Part shown: in pieces, positions 1 through 12,173 of the stretch
Numbering within the stretch: the first letter of the stretch is position 1
How the letters are laid out: every line of letters starts with the position of its first letter
The notes under the pieces: model-generated
Told to the model about the DNA's origin: nothing
The model's input: only the letters and a program-made list of their open reading frames with translations
Database searches by the model: none
Translations under genes and position numbers: made by a program
NCBI RefSeq assembly: GCF_011386835.1
Contig: NC_088797.1
Span: 40,795,583 to 40,859,582, forward strand
Source: Chrysemys picta bellii
Taxonomy: Eukaryota; Chordata; Testudines; Emydidae
Direction: 5' to 3'
Length of the DNA stretch: 64,000 nucleotides

Positions 1-361
1 CTCAGACACAGCTGGGAATTAGACAGACACAGTATTGAGCTGAATTGTTAGTATAAAAGCATTGTCCCTTAGACAAGCTCTACAACAGGGAGGGCTCAGT
101 GAGCCACCAGCAGCAGTGGAGGGAGAGAAAACTGGAGGGAACTTCATGGGTTGGGGCATAAACCTGGAGCCAGTGACCACCAAATATGTTTCTGCCCCAG
201 CCTGCAAACAGGTGGACATACCATTGTGACGGATCTGTGGACCATAGCATGAAGAAAAATGCTCCTTTTTTGTCTGAGCTGTGCTTAGTCATCAGAAGAG
301 AAGGGTTCATGCTCCTCTACCCACTTCTGCATAAATGAATGTCATTCCAAAAATGTCTCAC
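1..361. other. Intron before the last SLC6A11 exon (partial)
   Basis: No exon with family motifs, no polyadenylation signal in a convincing place, and no recognisable repeat. The C-terminal exon of the transporter is expected further left. Confidence 0.6.
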
Positions 362-532
362 CTCTAGAATGGTTCCCTCTGTCTTCCACAACTTAATGCA
401 GATCCACAAAGGAATACAAACCATGGATGAGAGGGCCATCATCCAGCCTATCCCATAGCCCCAGTCCGGGTACGTATAAACGTTGTTGTATTTCAAAGGT
501 TTATATTTCACCAGGAAAAAAATGAAGATTCC
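362..532 (-). CDS. SLC6A11: SLC6A11 exon, helix 12 (probably exon 13)
   Basis: 171 bp, exactly 57 codons, phase 0 at both ends. The acceptor is TTTATTGCAG (AG at 534-533) and the donor GAG|GTGAGA at 361. The protein begins [20 protein letters not shown], passes [10 protein letters not shown] and MALSSM, and ends KTEGTILE at the start of the cytoplasmic C-terminus. The YPDW position is YPAW in human GAT-3 as I recall it. The remaining C-terminal tail (about 50 residues in human) should be in one further exon, and I see no matching sequence in 1-361, so it must lie below position 1. The open frame continuing past 361 is intron read-through. Confidence 0.95.
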
Positions 533-1203
533 CTGCAATAAAGCGAGAAATACATTAACTATGTTGAAGCCACACTGTCTAGGGAAAAAAATAAAATTAC
601 TGCACAGGCAGTCTACTCTCCCCTGGGAATCTGAAGTAGTGTAAGCTTTGAAGTCAGAGAGAGAGACACCAATATCCTTTTTTATGTCCATCTCAAATAA
701 TTTACATCTCAGTTCCTTCCACAGAAGTGAGCCACCTTTCAAGTTTAAATCCTATTTAACTTTCACTTGACAATAAAACTTGCACTTTGATGGCAAAGCA
801 TAACTGCACAGCAGAGATTAAGTTTTGGGTCTGGTAATCTAGGTGTGATAGGAGAAATGAGCAAGATGGTTTCAAATCTATCACTATTAGAAAATAAGGG
901 CAACATTATTGGTCTTGAGCCAATCTCTATATTTGCACCCGCAGTTTTGCATGTGAAATCTTTTGCATGTGGAAAAGCTCATATTTGTGTGCACAAACCT
1001 CAGATGTCCAACTAGGGAGTTTGCTTTTTCCTGTTATGGGAAGCATTAGAATTATGTGCAGAGGGAAAAATGAAGTTAACATTGATTCTTACCAAATCTC
1101 CTGTAAACAATTAAAATATATGCCAAATGCCATGATGATTACTTCTCTATTTCTGTAATTCATTAGCCTCAAACATCTGGTAAAAAAATCTGCAGAAAAC
1201 CTA

Positions 1204-1462
<259 letters not shown>

Positions 1463-2055
1463 GCCCTTCCCGGGGTGGACATACAATACGTTCACAGTGC
1501 TCCCTGAATACCGGGACACCAAGGCCGGAAAGGAAAGGCAGTGCCGGGGATATGCGTCTGCCCAATGGGAAATAGGGACCAACCAGCTGCCAAATCCTAA
1601 TGGCTTCTGGTCAATATCAGTCTGAGCAGGGCCCATTTAAGGCATAGAGGCTGCAGCCTCATGCCTAAGGCCCCTGGTTCTGAGGACATGTGACATCAGA
1701 ATCTCAGCTTTCATTTTATAAAAGTAAGTTTCTAGCCCTTGTTGCCACAAAGAGAAGCTTAAAAAGGTGGCTTGCATGTAACCAAGGCAACCATGTCTGC
1801 CTGAGTCTGCAGATAGCCAGAACCAAGAGCTGGGCCCTTGCTATTGACACTTCTGCCTCTCTGGCCAGGGAGTGAAGAGGACCCCTGTTACCAGTCCTGG
1901 AACCCCAGAGGGAAGGAAAGCCCTGGCCCTGCTCCTGCCTTTTTGGAAGGGAGAGGTCCCCTCCTGCCACTGCCACTCCTAGTGGGAGGCAGAGCCATAA
2001 TACAAGGGCAGAGCCATGGAGGCCCTTGTCATGGTGTGACAAGGGCCCTGTGTCA

Positions 2056-2322
<267 letters not shown>

Positions 2323-3066
2323 TTAATTGCACAGTCATTCTCGTTCAGTAATGAGGGATGATAATTTGTCAGTGATTTGTTATTGTGAAGGCTCTTTTCT
2401 CCTACTCCCTTAGCCTGTTATACACTGCACATTTGCATTAAGATAGTAAATGTCTTGGGGGCGGGAGGGAGACGGGAACAAGGCCCATCAGAATTAATGT
2501 CATGTTCTAGGTGAACTTAGGATAACGGAGCATGACATTTGATCCTTTTCTGAAATGTTCTTCCCATTCCATCCTATTTGCAACTTCACTGTTACAGCAC
2601 CAAGATTTAAATGACTGAAAATGCTTATGATCTCCTAAGCCCTGCACATAAATATGCAGATTTCTTCAAATGTCTGTTACACTACTATGTAAAATGCATT
2701 AGCTAAATCCTGCGAAAACTTGCAGAACAGTAACTCCTATGGAACATGGTCTCATAGTCAGGTGCACCCACTTACACAAGGTTTGCATGTAGCTCAAGGT
2801 CTTTTAGATGCTTTGCTCATCTAAGTCTTTATCATGTAACAAAGATCAATTAATTAACAACTTACTGGTAGGCTTTTCTTTAATTTCTTTCCCTTTCAAA
2901 TAAAAAGCTGCTTTTCTAATGGTTTTAAAATAGAGCTCCCTTAATAATGTGGACATTCCAGAAATAGAGCGTGATCAAGGGCAAACAGGATTCTACTTCA
3001 GCAAAAACTTCATTTGGCATCTACAAAGCACAAGCCAATAGAAGTCCGTTTTTTCTAGGCTTACAA

Positions 3067-3215
3067 GCAATGCTTAATTTGTGCCAGGGCTGAACCCTGG
3101 CACCTCTATGCTTGGCAGTTCATAGCCCCAGCACCTCTGGGCTTGCTGCATCAGTTATGAATATAAAAGAATTGCTTGAACCCCAGCACCTCTTTCATTA
3201 CAAATCAAGCACTGC
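3067..3215. mobile_element. Small foldback MITE-like repeat
   Basis: The ends are inverted copies: AATGCTTAATTTGT near 3069 and ACAAATCAAGCACT near 3200-3213. The interior repeats a CCCAGCACCTCT motif. It is non-coding and has the structure of a short nonautonomous DNA transposon. Family not named. Confidence 0.5.
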
Positions 3216-3949
3216 ATGCAAGCCAGGCATAATATCCCTTTAAGTGGTCCTCCCTGATTAGCTGAAGTATGCAGTACAATTGTGCCAAGCTAACATGGCA
3301 CAAAGTAGTAAAATTCACTAGCCAGCCTGTAATTTTTCCTTCTCTGAAGTGGTCACCTTGCGCTCCATGATCCCTTACAACTAAGCTATTCCTCCTCATC
3401 CTCCCAGAACAAAGGCTCTTTGGTTTTTTGTAACCCCCTCTCTCTACTATTGCTGGGAGAATATTTTTTGGCAAACAGTACTTTTGCTGAAAAATACATT
3501 TTTGAGGCTCCAAAACTATTCGTGAGTTTGGGTTGAATTCAACTAAGGGGAAACTAGGGCTGTCAAGTGATTAAAAAATTAATCATGATTAATTGGGTGA
3601 TTAATCGTGCTGTTAAACAATTATAAAATACCATTTATTTAAATATTTTTGGATGTTTTCTACATTTTCAAATATATTGATTTCAGTTACAACACAGAAC
3701 ACACTTTATATTTATTTTTGATTACACATATTTGTGCTATAAAAATAAAAGAAATAATATTTTTCAATTCACCTCATGCAAGTACTGTAATGCAATCTCT
3801 TTATCGAGAAAGTTGAACTTACAAATGTAGAATTATGTACAAAAAACTGCATTCAAAAATAAAACAATGTAAATATTTAGAGCCTACAAGTCCACTCAGT
3901 CCTACTTCTTGTTCAGTCAGTCACTCAGACAAATAAGTTTGTTTTCATT

Positions 3950-4520
3950 TGCAGGAGATGCGCTTCTTGTTTACAATGTCACCTGAAAGTGGGAACAGGT
4001 GTTCATATTGCACTGTTATAGCCAGTGTCACAAGATATTGACATGTCAGATGCGTTAAAGATTCATATGTCCCTTTCATGCTTCAGCCACCATTCTAGAG
4101 GACATGCGTCCATGCTGATGACAGGCTCTGCTCAATAACGATCCAAAGTAGTGCAGTCTGACACATGTTCACTTTCATCATCTGAGTCAGATGCAACCAG
4201 CAGAAAGTTGATTTTCCTTTTTGGTGGTTCGAGTTCTGTAGTTTCCATATAAGAGTGTTGCTCTTTTAAGACTTCTGAAAGCATGCTCCACACCTACATC
4301 CCTCTCAGATTTTGGATGGCACTTCAGATTCTTAAAACTTGGGTTGAGTGCTGTAGCTATCTTTAGAAATCTCACATTGGTACCTGCTTTGCGTTTTGTC
4401 AAATCTGCAGTGAAAGTGTTCTTAAAACGAACAACATACACTGGGTCATCATCCGAAACTGCTATAACATGAAATATATGGCAGAATGTGGGTAAAACAG
4501 AGCAGGAGACATACTATTCT
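3950..4520 (-). pseudogene. Decayed hAT transposase C-terminal region (left arm and spacer)
   Basis: Minus-strand frames read ADLTKRKAGTNVRFLKIATA, then NPSFKNLKCHPKSERD and, after frame changes, a WWLKHERD motif. This is the order seen in hAT transposases ahead of the C-terminal dimerisation domain. The domain itself follows in a broken form towards 3950. An 84-codon open stretch (4187-4441) is the best-preserved part. It is a transposon fossil inside an intron and gives no host gene function. Confidence 0.65.
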
Positions 4521-4575
4521 CCCCCAAGGAGTTCAGTCACAAATATAATTAACACATTATTTATTTAATGAGCGT

Positions 4576-4795
4576 CATCAGCATGGAATTGTGGCAGAAG
4601 CATGAAGAGGAATACGAATGTTTAGAATATCTGGCACGTAAATACCTTGCAATGACAGTTTCAAAAGTGCCATGCGAATGCCTGTTCTCACTTTCAGGTG
4701 ACATTGTAAATAAGAAGTGAGCAGCATTATCTCCCATAAACATAAACAAATGTGTTTGTGTTAGTGATTGGCTGAACAAGAAGTAGAACTGAGTG
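4576..4795 (+). pseudogene. hAT dimerisation-domain remnant (right arm)
   Basis: One plus-strand frame reads WQKHEEEYECLEYLARKYLA, then VPCECLFSLSGDIVNKK, a stop, and on to VCVSDWLNKK and a stop. The conserved hAT C-terminal features (Trp-Trp/His-Glu start, LFS, GDIV, DWLNKK) are recognisable. One internal stop and substituted residues show decay. It is the inverted counterpart of the left-arm copy. Confidence 0.7.
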
Positions 4796-5482
4796 GATTT
4801 GTAGGTTCTAAAGTTTTACATTGTTTTGTTTTTGAGTGCAGTTATGTAACAAAAAAATCTACATTTGTAAGTTGCACTTTCATGATAAAGAGATTGCACT
4901 ACAGTACTTGTATGAGATGAACTGAAAAATACTATTTCTTTTGTTTTACCATTTTTATGGGGCAAATATTTGTAATAACATTATAATATAAAGTGAGCAC
5001 TGTACACTGTGTATTCTGTGTTGTAATTGAAATCAAAATAATTGAAAATGTACAAAAACATCCAAAATATTTAATAAATTTCAGTTGGCATTCTATTGTT
5101 TAACTGTGCGATTAAAACAGATTAATCATGATTAACTTTTTTAATCATGATTAATTTTTTTGAGTTAATCATGTGAATTAACTGTGATTAATTGACAGCC
5201 CTAGTGGAAACATTTTCATTTTGGCCAGTTTCAAATGTTTTGTTTTTACTTTTTGTTTTGAAACAGCATTCCATTTTGAAATTTTTCCAATTAAATACAC
5301 ACACCCAGGAAAGACACCCCAAAATGACCAAACTGAAACAAAAAAGTCAAAAAGAAAATTGCTTTGAATCTATCATAAAGTTTCTGTCCATTCAAAATGA
5401 ATTTTTTTGGGGTGGGGGGAGAGTTTCACTCACAAAAACAAAAATTAAAAATCAATTTCTGTTTGAAACAAACAGTTTTTTT

Positions 5483-5605
5483 TCAGAGTAGCAGCCGTGT
5501 TAGTCTGTATCCGCAAAAAGAAGAACAGGAGGACTTGTGGCACCTTAGAGACTAACAAATTTATTAGAGCATAAGCTTTCGTGGACTACAGCCCACTTCT
5601 TTCCA
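5483..5605 (+). repeat. Turtle-type SINE-like repeat, copy 1
   Basis: Contains the CCGTGTTAGTCTGTAT start, GTGGCACCTTAGAGACTAAC core and GCATAAGCTTTCGTGG tail that recur at 30855-30955, 48626-48782 and 55691-55788. No coding potential. The family is abundant in turtle sequence in my experience, but I cannot give it a secure name. Confidence 0.75.
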
Positions 5606-6244
5606 GTTTTTTTTCAGTTTAGCTTCTGTTCCCTCAGCTCTACTTGCTACCTTACAATGTATTGCCAGCCGGTGAAGTTGTTCAGAGAACTGATTGTCTC
5701 TCTGATTCCCCAGCCCATTGCACGAGATGAGAAGACAATCTGTGCATTTTAATTAAAACGCATTAGAAAAGTTCAGCCATCTCCACACAGAATACTTCAT
5801 CTATCATTTTATTCATTTATTATACAAAAAATGGAAATGAAGACTTACAGCAAAGCAAGATCCCATAGTTTTGCGTAAATAGAATTTCAATGCCTCAAAA
5901 ACAAAACATGTGCGACTGATTCTCCTGGTTGTGGCAGGGCTTAGAATATGTGGAAGGCAAATAAACAAATTGGTTCAAGTGAAAACCCTAATTTTGAGAG
6001 GACAGAAAATTCTAGTGCAAGCCCAAGAGTCACCTCATCTAGGAAATAAATTGTACATAAGGATTCCAGATGTAGAAGGCCCCTAAAACTCTTTTGGCCA
6101 ATGTAATTGTCAAGTTGCCTGGAGTGGCTCAGGAGCGTGAGTACCAGGCCCAGGGCAGTCTGCTAAGAAGCAAGGCACAAACCCAAATTGGTTGTGAGTT
6201 CTCTACTTAGATTTCACCAGCCAAGTAACAGTGTGAACTCCTAA

Positions 6245-6960
6245 AGCATTGTAACAGCCTTAACATGAAGTCACAGACCGTCCCCTTGGGTACTCCGGTC
6301 TATCTTGCCACTTAGGCAAGCTTGCCTTTGTGACAGATGGTCCCTTACACCAAATATCACAACACCACTCAGGTTACTCCCAGCCCCAAAGGACTGGTCA
6401 CTTACCCAGGTCAATTGCACCCTAGATCTTACACCAAAGAGAATGCTTGTAGCTGATCTTATAATAAATTAACTAAAGATTTATTAACCAAGAAAAGGAA
6501 ATAAGAGTTAATTACAAGGTTAAAGCAGGTAAACTTACACATATAAATGAGTTGCCATGTTAGGTTTCAAAAGGTGATAGAAGCTGCTGTAATATGCAAG
6601 CTCCATATGTCCTTTAGGACTAACCCAGGCTCAGCTGCTGGGGATCCCTTGCTTATGCTTAGAAATCTTGCCCTCCCAAAGTCCAAGCAACATAGAGCTA
6701 TAGTTTCTCCTTGTTGAGGATTTTTATTCCCTTCCCCTAGAGTGCAAGCTGATGGAATGAGTCCATATGCACGTCTCCTCTTCATGGGTGTTGGGTTGTG
6801 CGTGGGGGCAATCAACAAAATCTTTGCTCTTTGATGTTTCACAATGGCTCATTTGGTTTCAGTGGGCCTTATTGTGGGAAGGGCCTAACACCTTCAGGGT
6901 TTTATGTGAGTTAATGCTTCTTTCCTGTTTGGCGAACTACATCATTACAGAGGTTTACAA
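6245..6960 (-). mobile_element. Probable LTR-type repeat (minus)
   Basis: Read on the minus strand, the block contains AATAAATC near 6480, suitable as a polyadenylation signal, in a setting typical of vertebrate LTRs. There is no gag, pol or env open frame beside it. It may be a solitary LTR. Both boundaries are approximate and recognition rests on memory of similar turtle repeats. Confidence 0.4.
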
Positions 6961-6970
6961 GGCAAACACT

Positions 6971-7214
6971 AAGGCCATGTCTACAAACTTCCACCGGCAG
7001 AACGATGTCACTCACAGGTGTGAAAAATCTACACCTCTGAGTGACGCAGTTATAGTGACCTAACCCTCAGTGTAGACAGTGCTACGTCGATGGGAGGGCT
7101 TCCCCCATCAACACAGCTACTGCCTCTCATGGAGCTCTCCTGTCAGCCTCGTAGCATCTTCACTGACGTGCTACAGCAGTGCACCTGCACCAGTTTAAGA
7201 GTAGACCTACCCTT
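6971..7214. mobile_element. hAT-type MITE
   Basis: Imperfect inverted ends: AAGGCCATGTCTACA at the left, and GTAGACCTACCCTT at the right, which reverse-complements to AAGGGTAGGTCTAC. The interior has no open frame. It belongs to the group of short elements with GTCTACAC-type ends seen several times in this window. Confidence 0.65.
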
Positions 7215-7449
7215 AATATAATCTTATAACATGGGGTACAGATGTTATGAGTGAGATCAATATATGCAGCATCCTACAAGTGTTTCATAAAATCTAATCA
7301 CTAAACACATTCTTAAAAACTTAACATCTATTTTAACAGTGCGAACACATAGATGAGCCAGAATAATTTCCAGCTATATATTGTCCAGTGTTCACTTGAG
7401 TCCTCAGGGCCTTGGCATGAGCTGGCACCGGGTCTGCCAGTGTCACAGT

Positions 7450-10400
7450 ACTTTCTAAAGGAAAATACATTGACAAAGTATGGGGAAGACGACTATATAT
7501 TTAAAAAATCAGTATCAGAGATTACCTGAAGCATCAAATCATTCTACTAGTCTTCTGACCACATCTCTGCAGAGACACAGCTTTAAGGAATTGGGAAAGG
7601 TGAGAGTGCTCTAAAGAAGGGCTAGATGTTGAAAGAATATTCTATAAGGTCTCTAATACAGAGTTGGACCTCCAGGAAGCTTGAATTCAAGACCCACTCA
7701 AAACCTCAGTTAAAAGAAACTCCAAGACATCCCTAGTTGTCAGACAAAATGTGTTTCCTGAACACCTTTCAGGTTTCCTTTCAAGAACACCTTTAGGACC
7801 ATGTTCTCAGAATCCTCTGAAAAGCCCAGATTTGTGGACAGTTTCTAGATTTGAGCAGTAAATCCACAAGTTCTGTTGATTATTCATCCTCTACAAGGCA
7901 AAACTGCTCAGGTACCTTGCAAAGAGTCTCAGGTGCTGTAGGTTGGCAGTTTGAGAGGATCCTGGCATAGACAATTCTCAAGAACTAGGAGATTCAATGA
8001 CGCTGAACTGACATCATTAGGCATTTGAGAGACTATGGGTGCCTGGGCCACTACATTTCTCCTAATTACTTGAGAATGTAGCATCTCAAATGCCCTATGT
8101 TGTGAGTTCCTTGCAGCAGAGACTGTCCTTAATGAGGGCTTGGAAAGCACCCCAGAGGCAGTGGGTACTACTGTAAACTTCCAATATAAACAATGAATAA
8201 TCCACAAAACTTCCCGCTCCAGAAGCAAGTGAATTTCACTTGCTTAATTTAGGAGTTTTAACTTGTACTTTCTTCTTGTAGCATGGAGCTGCCAGTATAC
8301 CATGGAGGTCCAATAATTGCTTTTCACATGACTGGCAGCCAAATCTAGAGGGAATCTTACAGAATAGAGAGAGAATCACCTTCTAAACTGCTTACAACCC
8401 TAGTAAGTTGTAGTGATAAGCTTCCTCAGACAACCATTTGACTAGAATTGAATGGGGTCTATCTGAGCTCCCTCAGGGGTGCACTGACTCTGGAAAATCC
8501 ACTAATAAATCAAGATAATATGTCGAGTATAGAGGTGCATCACCACTATGGAATAGTTTCCACAACCAGTCACTATCATACAGAGTATTAGAGTCCCTGG
8601 AGGACAAATACTTGGTGCTTCCAGAAGAAATACATATTGAGAAATCTTTTTTGGGGCAACTGGACTAGAACCAGGAGTGTCTGACAGAATGCCCAACGGC
8701 AGGCCAGATCCTGAGAGAGTACTAAGGATTTCCTCTCTGTAAACAGATGATGAAGACAAGGGAGTCAAGCAATTGGAAGGTTTAATTAGTATATGCAGAT
8801 AATATCTCATATGAGTGGGCTATCAACAAGTCATTTATTACTTTCCTGTCACAGACTGACCATCAGAGATACCACCAGACTCGTAAGAAAGCAAGGAACA
8901 GGAAAAACTACAAAGGGCATTGTCTGGAATTGGTATCTGGTCCACAGTTCTCCCTGTGCAGGTAGCATTGGTGGCAGAAGCAAATTGGCATATTGTGACC
9001 AGCTTCCCTGTAGAATGATGAAATCGCTTTATCAGTAAGGCCTGGACCCTATGCAGAAATGGGCTTGCATACGGTCAATCCTTTACTGACTGCTTGCTGG
9101 TCCCAAGGAAGAAGGGGTGACAGGATGGAGGAAGATGAAGAATTTGGAAATTTCCAGATAGTTCTGAGCACCCAACTGTCTGCTAAGGATTTTTTATTTT
9201 CATTTGGAAGGCTTAAAAACTTTGGCAGGAAACTCTGTTCTAAGGGGACAATGGTAAAAACTCAAGTAGTTCTCCCCGTTCTCTGTCTTTCTTTTTTGGT
9301 CATGGCACCAAAGACTTGGATGAACCACCTCAGAAACGGTGGCGCAACCTTCGATCTCCTGGGCTACCCAGCCTCACAGTCATAAAGATTCTGCTACTTC
9401 TTCAACTAAAACTTTTGCTGCTGCCCCAGTCTCTGACCTGCCCCTTGAAGAGACAGGGAAGTGCCTTTTTGTTGGAAAAACCATATGTTTATAGATGTCA
9501 GGGATGATAGGGAGGAGGGAAGAGCAATATTAGGCATAACCATTCAGGCTTGAAGCCCCTTACTCAGGCAATAATACTTTGTGGGCTTTAAAGTCTTGTT
9601 GAAGAAGTTTCACAGCTATGTCACAAAACTGTGCCCTCTCTTTCCTTCATGCTGACAGTTTGGTGCAGGATCACTGTCATTTTGATTGTCCACTGGTGCT
9701 GGCAGGTCCATGGTGTAAGTAGCTAGATACTTCATGCAATGTTGCTAGGGTGAAAGTTGCCACCAGGCTCTATGACAATGACTGGTTAGGCCAGTCCGGT
9801 GCTCATGAAGGGAAACTGGAAGGAGAATATCTTAATCACACGTCTTCCTGCAGGTTCTAGCTATTTTAGTCTGCTCTCGTGACTCACTGAAGAAATCCAG
9901 TGGTAAGAGAGTGGGAAAATGGCAGGCTTGCCATGCTGCACAAACACACATTGGAGGGAGCTCAGAGAAGAGGATCAGTGCCCTGAGTTCATAGGAACTG
10001 GTACCAAAGATGGGGAAGCTTAGCCATCTGAGCAGTTTTGTTTGCTTGTTTTCAAACTGTTGCTTTGGTGTCAGAGTCTGTAGGAGCCAGAGCTGCCCTC
10101 AGAGACTGGAGAGCTGACAGGCCCATTGAGGGGGCAGGGGCACAAGATACTGAACACAATAAGGACCGGTTATGGCCCTTCCTGGACAAACAGGGGCAAA
10201 AAACATCTGGTTTCTGTGGCAATCTGAAGTAGGAGGTGGGGATGGAGGTCCCACTGTGAGTCTTTCCTGCCCCTCTGACTTGCCAGCTTCTTGGAGACAC
10301 TCCTGGATGCCATTTTTCACACCAGTCAAAGCAGAAAAAAAACAGCCAAAGACCTCTGGCTTGTGTTTCCAAAATGCTAGGTATTGCTGCTGAATTTCCA

Positions 10401-10970
10401 CTCCAAAGCAGCTTAAAGCTTGCCTGCCACAGCTGGACAAAATGGTCCAGGGTCCCTAGCTGCCATGCGTCATCTTGGCCCGGAGCACCAAGTAGTCAGG
10501 AACAGTTGGGCCAGGAGATTCTGCATGGCCAGCTTCTGCTGCTGAATTTCCACCCCACGCAGTGTAAGGCTTGTCTGCCACATAGCTGTAGAGTGGGAGC
10601 AGTGCATTATTGTACAGTGGGATCATGTGCAGAAGTCACTAAGATGTTAGCTAGACCTGTTACACTGCTGGGTTTTCTCCTCAAATCCAGGTTTTCCTGT
10701 AGACTGCTGTTGCAGGGATCCTGTTCCTACCACAGAGGCACCAAAGAGAGGGAGAAAAGTAAACATCACAATGGAAAAGGCTTCTGTCTAGAGAGAGGGT
10801 AAAGGCTTAGAGAAACCTCTTGCTTCTTCAAGAGGAGGTTGGACACGGCAGAGTTAGAGAGGCAGTCAGTCCTCTGATCAGATGTACCTGCTGGCACTTC
10901 ACTGTGAAATTCAAGAGACAGCTTTCAAGAAAAAATGAGGCGCCTCTGTGCTTGGAAGATGATTAAGAAC
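7450..10970. other. Intronic stretch without recognisable features
   Basis: About 3.5 kb. Short open frames on both strands (for example minus 7929-8228 and 8502-8810) lack family motifs and start or stop arbitrarily. A Lys/Arg-rich reading near 9310-9500 gave a passing resemblance to retroelement gag, but nothing firm. A direct repeat at 10383-10436 and 10535-10586 is described in the findings. Confidence 0.4.
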
Positions 10971-11017
10971 AATTCAGTTGCCACAAGGAAAGAGAATAAT
11001 GAGAGGGTGTCATTTAA

Positions 11018-11135
11018 ATGCCAGCATCCATGGGTGGGAGGTTTGAAGTGTCTGATGGAGTTAGGCATCCAAATCCCATTGATTTTCAAGGGGATCTGAA
11101 TGCCTAACTATCCTTTGTGCCCTTGAAAATGTCTT
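11018..11135. repeat. Palindromic MITE fragment
   Basis: The core GTTAGGCATCCAAATCCC is mirrored by GGGGATCTGAATGCCTAAC, separated by ATTGATTTTCA. It shares wording with the larger foldback at 61975-62365. Confidence 0.5.
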
Positions 11136-11936
11136 GCTGCACCTCACATTTTAGAATCTCTGCTACTGAGAAAAGCATCCTGAGATGCAGAATGCCACGG
11201 CAGTCTAGATAGGTAGGCAATGGGATCATTGGATATACTGAAGGTAGATTATACAGTAGATATGTAGATGCAGGAAATCCATGGGTTTGGAAAATGGACT
11301 ACTTTCCTGAATGTCTCCAGAAGCTCACATTTCACTTCATGTGATATATTTGTCTTTTCTGGCTATAATAATATCACTGAGAGTAGAGCCTGATGCAATT
11401 CTGTCTTGGGTCTGTAGCCAGCAAAACTGAAACAATAGCAATAAGGGAAGTTGATGTCCCTATTCATCCTTGGCTTTGCAGCATAATAATGACTTCTTAT
11501 ATGCCTACGATATTAACAGTTTTACTGTATGGTTATGTACTGAAAGATTCATTAATGTGCTTGTCCGGTCACATGGACCTAATTGTTATGTTCTGATGTT
11601 CTAGTCATTTAAATGGACAGCCCACAGGATATAAACACTGCAAGTTAATATTCCTATAATTCATATAATCAAGACATTTATATATATATACACAATCAAG
11701 ACATTTACATATACATATATAATCCTATATATTCCTATAATCAAGACATTTATTTCTGTTCTTAAAATTCAGGTACCATCTGGTGTTTGCAATAGCATCA
11801 GATAAAAAGCATGGACTCCTGTAGAATGGTTTATGGGACTGCTACAGGGTATGGCAGGATTTTGTAGCTTAAAAAAGATCTGTGCCAGAATAGGTCATTC
11901 CATTTAGCAGTAATAATAAAGCTACTCATGGCCGGC

Positions 11937-12173
11937 TCCAGACACCAGCTTAACAAGCAGGTGCTTGGGGCGGCCAAGGGAGAGGGGCGGCACCTGTGGC
12001 AATTCGGGGGCGGCAGGTCCCTCACTCCCTCTAGGAGCGAAGGACCTGCCGCAGAACTGCCGCCGCTGATCGCAGCTTTTTTTTTTTCCCAATTGCCGCC
12101 GCTGATCACGATCGCGGCTTTTTGTTGTTGTTTTTTTTCGCTTGGGGCGGCAGAAATGCTGGTGCCGGCCCTG
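11937..12173. mobile_element. hAT MITE with perfect 8-bp target duplication
   Basis: The element starts CATGGCCGGCTCCAG and ends CTGGTGCCGGCCCTG, giving inverted ends with two mismatches in 15. AAGCTACT is present exactly on both sides (11929-11936 and 12174-12181), the 8-bp duplication typical of hAT transposition. The inside is GC-rich with homopolymer T runs. It has a relative at 36598-36813. Confidence 0.9.

Larger units (their letters stand above)
3557..5201. mobile_element. 1.6-kb foldback element with hAT transposase remnants, TA flanks
   Basis: The ends are inverted GGGCTGTCAA / TTGACAGCCC followed inward by runs of ATTAATCATGATTAA. TA dinucleotides sit outside at 3555-3556 and 5202-5203. 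The two arms (about 3557-4137 and 4566-5201) are inverted copies of each other through their full length, with a central spacer of about 430 bp. Both arms carry the 3' end of a hAT transposase gene in opposite directions: the right arm reads on plus, the left arm on minus. The family recognition rests on the dimerisation-domain pattern LARKYLA...LFSLSGDIVNKK. All frames are broken. Confidence 0.75.

Noticed and set aside
80..310. Possible last exon of SLC6A11
   Set aside because: No reading resembles the expected Lys/Leu-rich C-terminal tail and no suitable acceptor precedes it.
317..742. 141-codon minus open frame taken as one exon
   Set aside because: Only 362-532 is bounded by a clean acceptor and donor and matches the family; the parts on either side are intron read-through.
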